Source of the DNA: Aristolochia californica
Taxonomy: Eukaryota; Streptophyta; Magnoliopsida; Piperales; Aristolochiaceae
Reading direction: 5' to 3'
Length of the DNA: 64,000 bases
Assembly: GCA_029961685.1 (NCBI GenBank)
Contig: JARWKL010000007.1
Span: 13,215,013-13,279,012, forward strand
The notes under the pieces were generated by a model that did no database searches, was not told the origin of the DNA, and worked only from the letters and a program-made list of their open reading frames with translations. The number at the start of each line of letters is the position of its first letter. Within the stretch, counting starts at the first letter, position 1. Below are positions 57,197 through 64,000 of the stretch, piece by piece. The translations under genes were made by a program, and so were the position numbers.

Positions 57197-57314
57197 AGGG
57201 GAAAGTTTTTTCAAGTGATGCCTTATCTAAAGAAACTAACTCCTTATATAGAAGGAGTGAACTAATGTGGATTTGAACATATTTGAAATCCACCACTAAT
57301 ACAAAAAGTACCCT
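57197..57314 (-). promoter_or_regulatory. Viral pregenomic RNA promoter with TATA box
   Basis: In the viral sense this follows the last ORF. TATATAA lies at 57,244-57,250 on the minus strand and is embedded in an inverted repeat (CTCCTT…AAGGAG, 57,240-57,257). About 20 nt upstream is a second inverted repeat at 57,267-57,293 with perfect 8-bp arms GTGGATTT/AAATCCAC. The start of transcription would be expected around 57,210-57,220. This matches the position of the 35S-type promoter in Caulimoviridae. It is inferred from motifs only, and no enhancer element could be named with confidence. Confidence 0.75.
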
Positions 57315-57677
57315 CTATGATTGAGGTGATGAGTCATGATCTCTATAATTGAGATTCTTGGATGATTCAGCATCTTGATTATGTTTATCTTTATCATCCA
57401 CTTTATCTCCATGATGGGGATTGGAAAGAGACATTTGATGGGCTTTGTCCCAAAGCATCTTTTGTTGACGAAGAGCCTTAACTCTTATCCGATGCAGGCG
57501 GCTACTGGCGGCATCCCATGAGTGAGACTTTATGGAAAATGGCCGACCAAATATACTGTAGGAGCCTTGATTGATGTGACAAATAGGCCAACTGTGGGCC
57601 GGAGGATAAGATTTCCTCTGAAGCTTTTGGACGGACTTGGCCGACGAATCTGGAACAGATTGATCTGTCATAGTCAT
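57315..57677 (-). CDS. Small viral ORF of unknown function (about 120 aa)
   Basis: The last frame of the viral unit, just before the promoter. The first ATG is at 57,677; the frame is open a few codons further to a TTG at 57,686, which lies 2 nt after the stop of the preceding ORF. The protein is polar and mostly basic, with a Ser/Asp/His-rich charged C-terminal third. I recognise no domain. The position, downstream of RT and upstream of the promoter, is where other Caulimoviridae encode an inclusion-body/transactivator protein, but this one is far too short and I see no such motif. It could instead be a remnant of a longer ORF. Confidence 0.55.
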   Translation of the reverse strand: MTMTDQSVPDSSAKSVQKLQRKSYPPAHSWPICHINQGSYSIFGRPFSIKSHSWDAASSRLHRIRVKALRQQKMLWDKAHQMSLSNPHHGDKVDDKDKHNQDAESSKNLNYRDHDSSPQS

Positions 57678-57688
57678 ATCCTGCAAAA

Positions 57689-58990
57689 TTATTTCTTTTT
57701 AGATGTTGCCTTGAATGCTTGCAACATAAGATTAATATATTCTTCCGGATCCTCATCAGGTGGCTGACTATCCGGTAAAGAGTCTTGAGCATTATCATCT
57801 TGCTCTGTGCTATTATAATCAATATCTTCATCATCTTCAGCAGCAGAAGGTTCTGAGACAGACATGTTGTCGTCTGCTGGGTGGTGAGAAGAAGTGCCTT
57901 CATTGCACTGAGTAACCATAGAATCCTTCATTGATTCTAATAATTTTTGCATAATATCTTTTTTCGAGATATTCGGAATCAAACTCTTTAATTGAGTTTT
58001 GAAACTTGCAAATAAATTATCGGAGTCATAATGGACTTCCGGGATGCGATGCAATCCAAGATTGTTTTCATTTTGTATGATAGCAGACTTAATTTCTGCA
58101 ACTTTGGTATCAATATTGGGGAAATTTTTCCACCAACGAACATGAAAAGTTCGTAATAATACTGGTAGGCTTTTCTCATTAAAGCCTGTAGTACAGTCCC
58201 ATCTCCAAATCCATGGTAAAGAAAATACCATAAAGAAGATAAGACTGTCCCAATGCTTTGGGGGTTTTTCATAACCCAGAGCTTTAAGCTCAGGACTGGA
58301 TTGAGTCCATTTACTAAAACAAGCCTTAATGGGCTCAGGTAATATTGAAATGGGTGGCCCAAATTTGATCCACCATGCAAATACCCAACTGGGTAGAGGT
58401 AATGACCTCTGAAAGACATTCTTTTCCCATTGGAAAAACCAGGAATGCCTATGGGAAGGATTTTGGTAATAAAAGGTATTATACCAAGAATCCATATAGT
58501 CCCAATAATTAAATTCCTTATCATTAGGAAGATTAACTGCTTTAGCCAAATCAAATTTTCCCCATGTTGAGGGATGCATAAATCTTTGTATTGTACATTT
58601 ACTGTACGCTCTTGGGCTATCCCATTTAGCCACATTTGTCAGTGTATGATGCACTGATATAGAATTCAGATGAACCAAAATAGATTCAAAGGAATACCAT
58701 CGTTTTCCTGCACGGATGGGACAGTAGGCTTCTCCAAGCCATTTCTGTAACATCTCCCAGGAATCCAATGTACCCTCAAGATCCTCTTTATTGAGGAGTA
58801 CAATTGTTTCCGTCTCCGGAAGAGTAATATACTCTGGTTCTACTTCAAGTGTCTCTTTATATGACACTGGGGCTTTGCCCTTCTTGTCTGAGGAATTTCC
58901 TCTTTCTGGATTCTTTCGGCCTCGGCCTCTTGATTGTTGATTTCCACGTCCTCTCATTGGGAGTGGATTGCCCCTTGCGGGGTTATACAT
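57689..58990 (-). CDS. Viral ORF downstream of RT, Trp-rich, unknown function (433 aa)
   Basis: The ATG at 58,990 overlaps the RT stop as ATGTATAA; an upstream GTG at 59,014 is in frame but is unlikely as a plant start. The N-terminus (about residues 8-40) is Arg/Gly-rich and basic, suggesting nucleic-acid binding or nuclear entry. The middle (about 70-300) is rich in Trp, Tyr and Phe, with WYNTFYYQN, HSWFFQWEK and WVFAWWIKFGP stretches, and looks like one folded domain. The C-terminus is strongly acidic (about 355-415) and ends in Lys residues. It resembles, from memory only, unnamed second or third ORFs found after RT in endogenous Caulimoviridae. A transactivator/inclusion-body role is possible by position but unsupported by a motif. 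The ORF is intact. Confidence 0.8.
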   Translation of the reverse strand: MYNPARGNPLPMRGRGNQQSRGRGRKNPERGNSSDKKGKAPVSYKETLEVEPEYITLPETETIVLLNKEDLEGTLDSWEMLQKWLGEAYCPIRAGKRWYSFESILVHLNSISVHHTLTNVAKWDSPRAYSKCTIQRFMHPSTWGKFDLAKAVNLPNDKEFNYWDYMDSWYNTFYYQNPSHRHSWFFQWEKNVFQRSLPLPSWVFAWWIKFGPPISILPEPIKACFSKWTQSSPELKALGYEKPPKHWDSLIFFMVFSLPWIWRWDCTTGFNEKSLPVLLRTFHVRWWKNFPNIDTKVAEIKSAIIQNENNLGLHRIPEVHYDSDNLFASFKTQLKSLIPNISKKDIMQKLLESMKDSMVTQCNEGTSSHHPADDNMSVSEPSAAEDDEDIDYNSTEQDDNAQDSLPDSQPPDEDPEEYINLMLQAFKATSKKK

Positions 58991-61016
58991 GATTTTGACC
59001 CTGGAGAAATTCACGGGTTAGAAAATCAGGTAAGGAGTTCAATTCTCCTTTGATATGTTCTATATCAAAATCAAAGGCGCTTAATTCCGCCTGCCATCTG
59101 GCAAAGATTTGTTTGGAAGTAAGATTCTTCACGTCCTTCTTAAGAATCGATTTGGCTGCGGAACAATCAACTCTTAAAAGGAATTTTTGATTTAATAAAT
59201 CATCCTGGAATTTATGAATGCACTTAATTATTGCCAATATTTCTTGTTTTACAGTGGAATAATTAAGCTGTGCATCATGCCAGTTTCCAGAGGTAAATCG
59301 AACAAGTTCTTCTTTACCTGATGGATTTCTTTGTTTTAAGATGCCACCATAGCCTATATGAGAAGCATCCGTCTCTACTACCTTCGGATAAGAAGGATTA
59401 GTGAGGTTAAGACAAGGAAGTTGTTTAACCTTACTCTTAATTAATTGGACTGCCTGGGTATGGTTGGGAGTCCAAGGCTCAGGATTCTTTCTGAGTCTTT
59501 TGTGCAATATTGCAGAATCTTGTGCAAGATGAGGATAATAATCTGCAATATAATTGAGACTTCCTAGAAATCTCTGAAGTTGAGTTTTCTCCAGTAGTTC
59601 ATCTGGGAACTTAGAGGCAAACTCAATGCTTCGATCAATGGGAACTATTTTTCCCTTATGAATATTATGACCTAAAAATCTAACAGAGGTCTGGAATAAT
59701 TTCATTTTCGGTGCCGATATCACCAACCCATGTTTTCGAATAACTGATTTGAAAACATGTAAATGCTTAAAATGAGCATCAAGGGATTCTGAATAAACAA
59801 GTATATCATCAATATAAACAATGGTAAATTCAGAATAAGGAGCAAATATATCATTCATGATATTTTGAAATTCAGATGGAGCATTTTTCAAACCGAAAGG
59901 CATAACATTCCATTCAAAGTGACCAAAAGGGACAGTGAATGCAGTTTTATATTTATCCTTTTCATTAATTTGAATTTGCCAATATCCAGATTTCAAATCA
60001 AATTTGGAAAAGATTTTAGCAGAAAACAATCTGTCTAATAAATCTTTTTTATTTGGGATGGGGTATCGAATCCATCTCAAACAATCATTAAGTGGTTTAT
60101 AATTAACCACAAGTCTGGGAACACCTCGTTCCTTTTCTGCATTTTTATTGACATAAAAAGCAGTACAACTCCATGGGGAGTAAGATTTTCTAATTAATTT
60201 TTTATCCAATAGATTTTGGATTTCCTTTTTGCATAGGTCTAGTAAAGCATGTTTCATTTGACTAGGCCTAGCTTTGGTGGGAATGGTTCTTTCATTGAAC
60301 CCATCAATATATGGTAAAGACACAATATATTTATATCGATCCCAAAAAGCTGTAGGAATTTCACTACAAATTTCTTGGGTTAATAGTTTCTGAAGAGAAC
60401 TAATTTTCTCTTTGATAGCTAGAGTTTCCAATTGTTGTTCAAGGGTTAACAACTGTAATTCTTTGTGCAGGAAACTCAGATGATGTTCTTTAACATTTCT
60501 CAATTCAGAGATCTCATTGATGAAACTAATTTGTGGAGGAGATTTGAATGAGAAATAAATAGGTTTATTATTAACCTGTCCATGTATGCCATGGTTGTCT
60601 ATGCCTTTAATGGGCATAATTTTCTCTAAAAATGGAGTTCCTAATATGACCTGTTGCGTCATATTTTTGACTAATAAAAAGTCAGTAATAATGCACTGAT
60701 TATTAGTGCAAATGGAGGCATTATTTAATTTATAGTTAATTTTCATTTTGTCTCCATTGGCATTGGCCAAAGTTTGAGTTGTTTTCTCAAAATATTGGGT
60801 TGGAATCAACCCTTCCTGGATGCAGTTTAAGTCTGCTCCACTATCAATCAGAGCTGTTAGTTTAGGAATAACAAAGTTCTGATCAATAACTAAATTAATT
60901 ATAGTATGCCATCTTTGATGGATGACTTTGGTAATTTGATTCAGAAAAGAAGCATCTGATGTCTTTTCTGGAGGCAAATTGTTTTGTTCATATTTTTGTT
61001 CAAGCTTTTTATACAA
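58983..61016 (-). CDS. pol: Aspartic protease-reverse transcriptase-RNase H
   Basis: Replication enzyme that converts pregenomic RNA into DNA. Numbered from the TTG at 61,016: retropepsin-type protease with Asp-Ser-Gly at 58-60; RT fingers/palm from about 250, with RLVVNYKPLN, the catalytic Asp340 in FDLKSGYWQI, and YIDD at 401-404; RNase H with the four acidic residues Asp550, Glu592, Asp617 and Asp664. All catalytic residues are present and no stop or frameshift is seen. There is no integrase domain, which separates it from Ty3-type retrotransposons. The frame opens after a TGA at 61,038-61,040 but its first ATG is residue 91, beyond the protease active site, so initiation at an in-frame ATG cannot give the protease. 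It overlaps the CP ORF by 76 nt in the -1 frame. It could be made by frameshifting from CP or from a non-AUG start. Confidence 0.95.
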   Translation of the reverse strand: MYKKLEQKYEQNNLPPEKTSDASFLNQITKVIHQRWHTIINLVIDQNFVIPKLTALIDSGADLNCIQEGLIPTQYFEKTTQTLANANGDKMKINYKLNNASICTNNQCIITDFLLVKNMTQQVILGTPFLEKIMPIKGIDNHGIHGQVNNKPIYFSFKSPPQISFINEISELRNVKEHHLSFLHKELQLLTLEQQLETLAIKEKISSLQKLLTQEICSEIPTAFWDRYKYIVSLPYIDGFNERTIPTKARPSQMKHALLDLCKKEIQNLLDKKLIRKSYSPWSCTAFYVNKNAEKERGVPRLVVNYKPLNDCLRWIRYPIPNKKDLLDRLFSAKIFSKFDLKSGYWQIQINEKDKYKTAFTVPFGHFEWNVMPFGLKNAPSEFQNIMNDIFAPYSEFTIVYIDDILVYSESLDAHFKHLHVFKSVIRKHGLVISAPKMKLFQTSVRFLGHNIHKGKIVPIDRSIEFASKFPDELLEKTQLQRFLGSLNYIADYYPHLAQDSAILHKRLRKNPEPWTPNHTQAVQLIKSKVKQLPCLNLTNPSYPKVVETDASHIGYGGILKQRNPSGKEELVRFTSGNWHDAQLNYSTVKQEILAIIKCIHKFQDDLLNQKFLLRVDCSAAKSILKKDVKNLTSKQIFARWQAELSAFDFDIEHIKGELNSLPDFLTREFLQGQNHV

Positions 61017-63514
61017 AGATTTTTTAATTCTTTTAATTCATGCTTGATTTCTTTAATTTCTCCTTGTAATGAGGAGATGGATATTGGTTGTTTTGAAGCG
61101 GTGTTTGCTTCATAACGACCAATAATTTCTTTCAAAGAATAGGGTTTTACTCCTGGGATAGGAGGATTACTCTTTGAAGTACTTTGAATTTGATCGAGAT
61201 ATTCTTTAATTAAATATCTCTTGGTTTGAGGATCTTCCTCTTGATCAATGTTCTCTATCATGCTGCGTTGCAGGGATGTCAGAACATTAATTTGATGCAT
61301 TTGAGCTACAGATTGGAGATGAGAACAACTACAATCTGGATCTTCTGATTGACTGGATGAGGCATAATCAATATCGTCTCCAGAATCAGAATTTAAGAGA
61401 ATTTTTGCCAACTGGATTTTCAATCCTTCATCTATCTGAAGTTGGTTTAATTTCTCTTTTGTTTTGCATCTATTGGAATAGTGGCCTAATTTACCACATT
61501 TATAACAGACAATTTTCTTTTTGTCTGGCGGATTCCTTCGAGGAGGAGGTCTCCGAGGGGGAGGTCTCCTAGGGTCAGGACGAGTCTTGTGATGAGACTG
61601 TCGTTTGGGATATCTCCTAATCTGATGAGAGTAGGGTTCTCTCTTAGGATGAGAGACTTTCCCTTTACCCTTCCTTTGATGAGAAGGTTGGGGTCCTGTG
61701 TCACAAGCAAATTGTTCACAGAATTCCCCTAGCTCACGCTTACCAGAAATATTCTGTTGTTTAAGCTGAGCTTGAAGCTTTAAATCATTACATAGGGCCA
61801 TTCCTTCTTGAATAATAGCACTGGTAAGGAGGCCATATGTATATTGGTGGTAGTTGATTGCACCACCTTCATTTCCTATTCGCTTTCTGACCTTGTTTGC
61901 AAAAAGCGGAGGTAAGCCGTCAATATATTTGGCTTTCCAATATTCATTATTGGCATCATTTCTTTGCATCACTCTAGAGAGGAAAACATCTTTATACCAC
62001 CTAAAATGGCTAAGTGTTTTACACCGTAAGTTTTGCAATGTCTCTCTTCCCTTATCTGTTTGGGAAGTTAGTCTGCCAATAAAATGATGAACAATACAGG
62101 AGATTAAGGTATAAACTGCATCGTCCTCGCCAAGGTATGCGGGACCAGATTCAGTTTTAATGACCTTTTTGGAATTATAAATTTCCTGGTGTTGTTCATG
62201 GGTGAGGAGATTATCCCACCAACCTTTGAGGATTCCTGAGAATCCAGCAGTTATCATTTCTGCTATTCCTTGATCGGAATTTTTATGTTGTCTACAGATG
62301 GTTGCATACATTAACATCCGTTGACAATGTTCCATTATCTGATATTCAGATAAGCCATCTATACTCCATTCATAGATGGTTCTTCCATCATAGGATTTTT
62401 GATCTAGATACAAATTTTCTTCATACAATAGGTCCTGAGGGGTAGGCCTATGGTAGTATCTTTTGAGTTCTAGATCCCATTTCCGAGTAGATGATTTTTG
62501 GTAATCCAATTTTTGGATACTCGGTTGTTCTTGAATCATTTCCTGAAGAATTTCTTCAGTCTGAGTGATATTGGTTAAACCCAATTCATGTAAATCTGGA
62601 GTTTGACCTATATCAAAATCAGAGTATGCTGAAGGAGTTAAATCTTCAGAATTATTTTGTGATAAAGAACCTTCTTGCGATTCTTCATCCTGTGAATGGT
62701 CAACTTCCAAAACATGTAGAATTGGTAAATGTTTTTGGATATGTTGACTTACCACATTAGCCGATGTTTCGGGCTTCTTCTGGGCTTGTTTAATCTGCTC
62801 TTCCGAGAGATTTAATTTGCCAAGCCGTAATAACAATTCTTCTACCACCTCAGAATTGTTATCTAATTTAAAGTTCCTAATTGGAACCGGGGGTTTGATG
62901 AGTGGTTTATCATTCATCAACAATGGTAATTTGCGAGAAGATAAGTCATAAGGATTTTGACATACCTTTTCGGTGACATCTTTCTCCAATAAATCTTCCA
63001 TACGTGTCAGCTGTTGGCCGATCGTTTGAAGATTTAAATTGGTGAAGTTGTTTTGTCTTCTGATTTGACCCATGGGGTTTATGGTCACTTCAGGGTTGAC
63101 AAAAGCAACTGCTTCAACAAATTCAGGAGATTTTCCTGAGGGACTTGCAAATTCAAGTTTAATGGGATCAGTAGGAGGATGTACTGATCTGATATTGATG
63201 CCAGACATAAGATGCCATTCTTTCGTTAGGGTAGAAAGAGATGGAGCATTGGAAGAAGAAACTAAGGGTCGTTTCTCCGCCTGTTTGAGTCTGGTTTGCA
63301 TGAACCAATCAACAAAGGACATGATAACCTTATTTGTTTCCAAATAAAGATAAAAGTCATTTGAAAATTCCATGCGTTCGGCGGCCCCATAGGTGTCAAA
63401 AAACCAATTTTTGAAACCTAGATTATTGGGGTGAAAGAATTCAGCTTTAATGGCTGCTCTGTCCACCACAAAAGGTGGGGGGTCTGGGTTACTCTGATAA
63501 GGTGTAAAAATCAT
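60941..63514 (-). CDS. Coat protein (capsid/nucleocapsid) with CCHC zinc knuckle
   Basis: Virion structural protein, 857 aa, longer than a typical single caulimoviral coat protein and probably processed by the viral protease. The ATG at 63,514 lies 2 nt after the movement-protein stop (TAATTATG). An N-terminal region (1-370) of unknown function with a Glu/Ser/Asp-rich segment (about 275-310) precedes a capsid-like domain from about 375 (YDGRTIYEW) through GWW at 431-433 to about 580. Then come a basic region with tandem Arg/Pro repeats (about 625-665), the zinc knuckle C-X2-C-X4-H-X4-C at 670-683 for RNA binding, an acidic Ser/Asp stretch (about 708-730), and a Lys/Glu-rich probable coiled coil near the C-terminus (about 815-850). 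The order capsid domain, basic region, knuckle is that of Caulimoviridae coat proteins. The frame is uninterrupted. The long N-terminal part may include a virion-associated function that is separate in other genera. Confidence 0.9.
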   Translation of the reverse strand: MIFTPYQSNPDPPPFVVDRAAIKAEFFHPNNLGFKNWFFDTYGAAERMEFSNDFYLYLETNKVIMSFVDWFMQTRLKQAEKRPLVSSSNAPSLSTLTKEWHLMSGINIRSVHPPTDPIKLEFASPSGKSPEFVEAVAFVNPEVTINPMGQIRRQNNFTNLNLQTIGQQLTRMEDLLEKDVTEKVCQNPYDLSSRKLPLLMNDKPLIKPPVPIRNFKLDNNSEVVEELLLRLGKLNLSEEQIKQAQKKPETSANVVSQHIQKHLPILHVLEVDHSQDEESQEGSLSQNNSEDLTPSAYSDFDIGQTPDLHELGLTNITQTEEILQEMIQEQPSIQKLDYQKSSTRKWDLELKRYYHRPTPQDLLYEENLYLDQKSYDGRTIYEWSIDGLSEYQIMEHCQRMLMYATICRQHKNSDQGIAEMITAGFSGILKGWWDNLLTHEQHQEIYNSKKVIKTESGPAYLGEDDAVYTLISCIVHHFIGRLTSQTDKGRETLQNLRCKTLSHFRWYKDVFLSRVMQRNDANNEYWKAKYIDGLPPLFANKVRKRIGNEGGAINYHQYTYGLLTSAIIQEGMALCNDLKLQAQLKQQNISGKRELGEFCEQFACDTGPQPSHQRKGKGKVSHPKREPYSHQIRRYPKRQSHHKTRPDPRRPPPRRPPPRRNPPDKKKIVCYKCGKLGHYSNRCKTKEKLNQLQIDEGLKIQLAKILLNSDSGDDIDYASSSQSEDPDCSCSHLQSVAQMHQINVLTSLQRSMIENIDQEEDPQTKRYLIKEYLDQIQSTSKSNPPIPGVKPYSLKEIIGRYEANTASKQPISISSLQGEIKEIKHELKELKNLCIKSLNKNMNKTICLQKRHQMLLF
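61019..61025 (-). promoter_or_regulatory. Candidate -1 frameshift site A_AAA_AAU at the CP/RT overlap
   Basis: In the CP frame the codons read ..TTA AAA AAT.., which makes the heptamer A_AAA_AAT of the X_XXY_YYZ type. A -1 slip enters exactly the RT frame, inside the interval between the RT-frame stop (61,038) and the CP stop (60,941). A stem with 8-bp arms CAGAAAAG/CTTTTCTG (60,963-60,970 and 60,942-60,949) lies 48 nt downstream, farther than the usual 5-9 nt, so a stimulatory structure is not established. Lys-rich A runs make chance occurrence of such heptamers fairly likely. Confidence 0.45.
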
Positions 63515-63516
63515 AA

Positions 63517-64000
63517 TTACAGAGTAAAACCAGTCATTTCACTGGGAGTGGGAGAAGTCCTATCATGCTCCCTTTCTCGGTAGACCCCATGAGGTACTTG
63601 GGTGTCTGATAGTTGGATTCCTTTTAATGAGGAATCATCCTTTAAGGATTGTTTTTCATCCAATTCCTGTAGGCGCGAAGATGGTCCTACATCCGAATAT
63701 AGGGATGACGTGGGTGGTAAAGAGACTCGGTATGGAGTCTTATCTTTGAAATTAATTACCACATCGCCATCAGTTGATTGGATGACATGATCAATATCCT
63801 GATTAATCAGGAGCCGTGGAGGAACAGCCTGAGGAATAGTCCAGTTGGCTGGGAAATGAATTTCCTCCCAATTGATCATTCTTGGAGTGGCAATATTAGC
63901 ACTCATGAGATCGGTCTCGATCAAAATAGTCTTACCTTGATCTGGTAAGTGTAATACCTTAGGGACTAAGGTATTCATAATTTTGAAATGAATCCTTGCT
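63517..64000 (-). CDS. Movement protein, C-terminal part (cut by the window edge)
   Basis: The frame is open through the right edge and ends with TAA at 63,517-63,519. The visible 160 codons start in the 30K-type core and continue into a C-terminal tail rich in Ser, Pro, Asp and Glu. An internal ATG at 63,978 is not the start: the codons before it match the + strand movement-protein fragment. Using that fragment for the missing part, the full protein would be about 340 aa (inference). It is the first gene of the viral unit, 2 nt before CP. No break is visible in this part. Confidence 0.9.
   Translation of the reverse strand, partial: ARIHFKIMNTLVPKVLHLPDQGKTILIETDLMSANIATPRMINWEEIHFPANWTIPQAVPPRLLINQDIDHVIQSTDGDVVINFKDKTPYRVSLPPTSSLYSDVGPSSRLQELDEKQSLKDDSSLKGIQLSDTQVPHGVYREREHDRTSPTPSEMTGFTL
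63879..64000 (-). repeat. Inverted repeat partner of 56,932-57,053
   Basis: This is the minus-strand copy of the movement-protein segment present on the + strand at 56,932-57,053, with one mismatch seen over 122 bp. The pair is separated by about 6.8 kb and could form a long hairpin in read-through transcripts if the similarity extends past the window. Confidence 0.93.

Larger units (their letters stand above)
55805..64000 (-). mobile_element. Endogenous pararetrovirus (Caulimoviridae), rearranged, right end outside window
   Basis: Family membership rests on a 30K-type movement protein, a coat-type protein with a CCHC knuckle, a D-S-G aspartic protease fused to reverse transcriptase and RNase H, no integrase domain, a tRNA-Met primer-binding site, and a TATA promoter next to a poly(A) signal. 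The main copy runs on the minus strand. An opposite-orientation 1.1-kb piece (PBS, leader, 5' part of the MP gene) lies between it and the satellite. Endogenous Caulimoviridae copies are common in plant genomes and integrate without a viral integrase. Separate MP, CP and RT ORFs argue against a single-polyprotein genus; I do not assign a genus. None of the three complete large ORFs contains an internal stop. Confidence 0.93.

Noticed and set aside
57522..57767. + strand and second minus-strand frames across the viral genes (for example 57,502-57,903, 57,988-58,635, 61,357-61,719, 61,854-62,087, 63,072-63,347, 63,602-63,790)
   Set aside because: They lie antisense to, or in another frame of, larger recognised viral ORFs and show no motif of their own.
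58991..59014. Extended start (GTG at 59,014) for the 433-aa ORF
   Set aside because: GTG starts are not expected in plants; the ATG at 58,990 overlapping the RT stop is the natural start.
60942..60970. The CAGAAAAG/CTTTTCTG stem as the frameshift stimulator
   Set aside because: It lies 48 nt after the heptamer and is AT-rich, outside the usual spacing; it is noted but not used as support.
63517..63978. Separate 153-aa gene starting at the ATG 63,978
   Set aside because: The codons upstream of this ATG continue the movement-protein sequence to the window edge, so it is an internal Met.

Overview
The window is plant nuclear DNA. About 87% of it is one tandem satellite array, and the remaining 8.2 kb is a rearranged endogenous pararetrovirus (family Caulimoviridae). 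A plant host is inferred because this virus family is known only from plants, and because the primer-binding site matches the complement of the plant initiator tRNA-Met 3' end. I cannot name the species or the viral genus.

Satellite, 1 to about 55,772. The unit is 19 bp, close to ATTTCATYTTWCTTTCTAT, mostly in alternating pairs (…CATTTTAC… / …CATCTTTC…), so the practical unit is 38 bp. The + strand is almost free of G over the whole stretch. Above the 19-bp level lies a mosaic of larger duplications: two tandem 3.7-kb copies at 25.6-33.0 kb, five 0.56-0.66-kb copies at 20.9-23.9 kb, a 1.1-kb pair at 35-37 kb, and a block of up to 4.3 kb at 16.6, 42.2 and 53.3 kb whose last copy is cut by the virus. 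The consensus has no stop codon on the + strand, so it yields many Phe/Ile/Ser/Tyr-rich open frames that are artefacts. I see no host gene in it.

Viral locus, 55,805-64,000 and beyond the right edge. On the minus strand, reading leftwards in the viral sense, are: the C-terminal part of a 30K-type movement protein (cut by the window edge), a coat-protein ORF with a CCHC zinc knuckle, a protease/reverse transcriptase/RNase H ORF, a 433-aa Trp-rich ORF of unknown function, a ~120-aa ORF, then a TATA-box promoter and a poly(A) signal. Neighbouring ORFs are separated by 2 nt or overlap slightly, as expected for a polycistronic pregenomic RNA. All complete ORFs are uninterrupted.

Between this copy and the satellite sits a 1.1-kb piece in the opposite (+) orientation. 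It carries the tRNA-Met primer-binding site, a leader rich in short ORFs, and the first 220 codons of the same movement protein. It is flanked by two identical 137-bp direct repeats of the region downstream of the viral promoter. The simplest reading is that a viral fragment was captured at a staggered break in an already integrated copy.

The most unusual signal is at the CP/RT overlap. The RT frame has no ATG until residue 91, past the protease active site, and it lies in the -1 frame of CP with an A_AAA_AAU heptamer at the start of the overlap. This suggests programmed -1 frameshifting, which is not the usual Caulimoviridae strategy.
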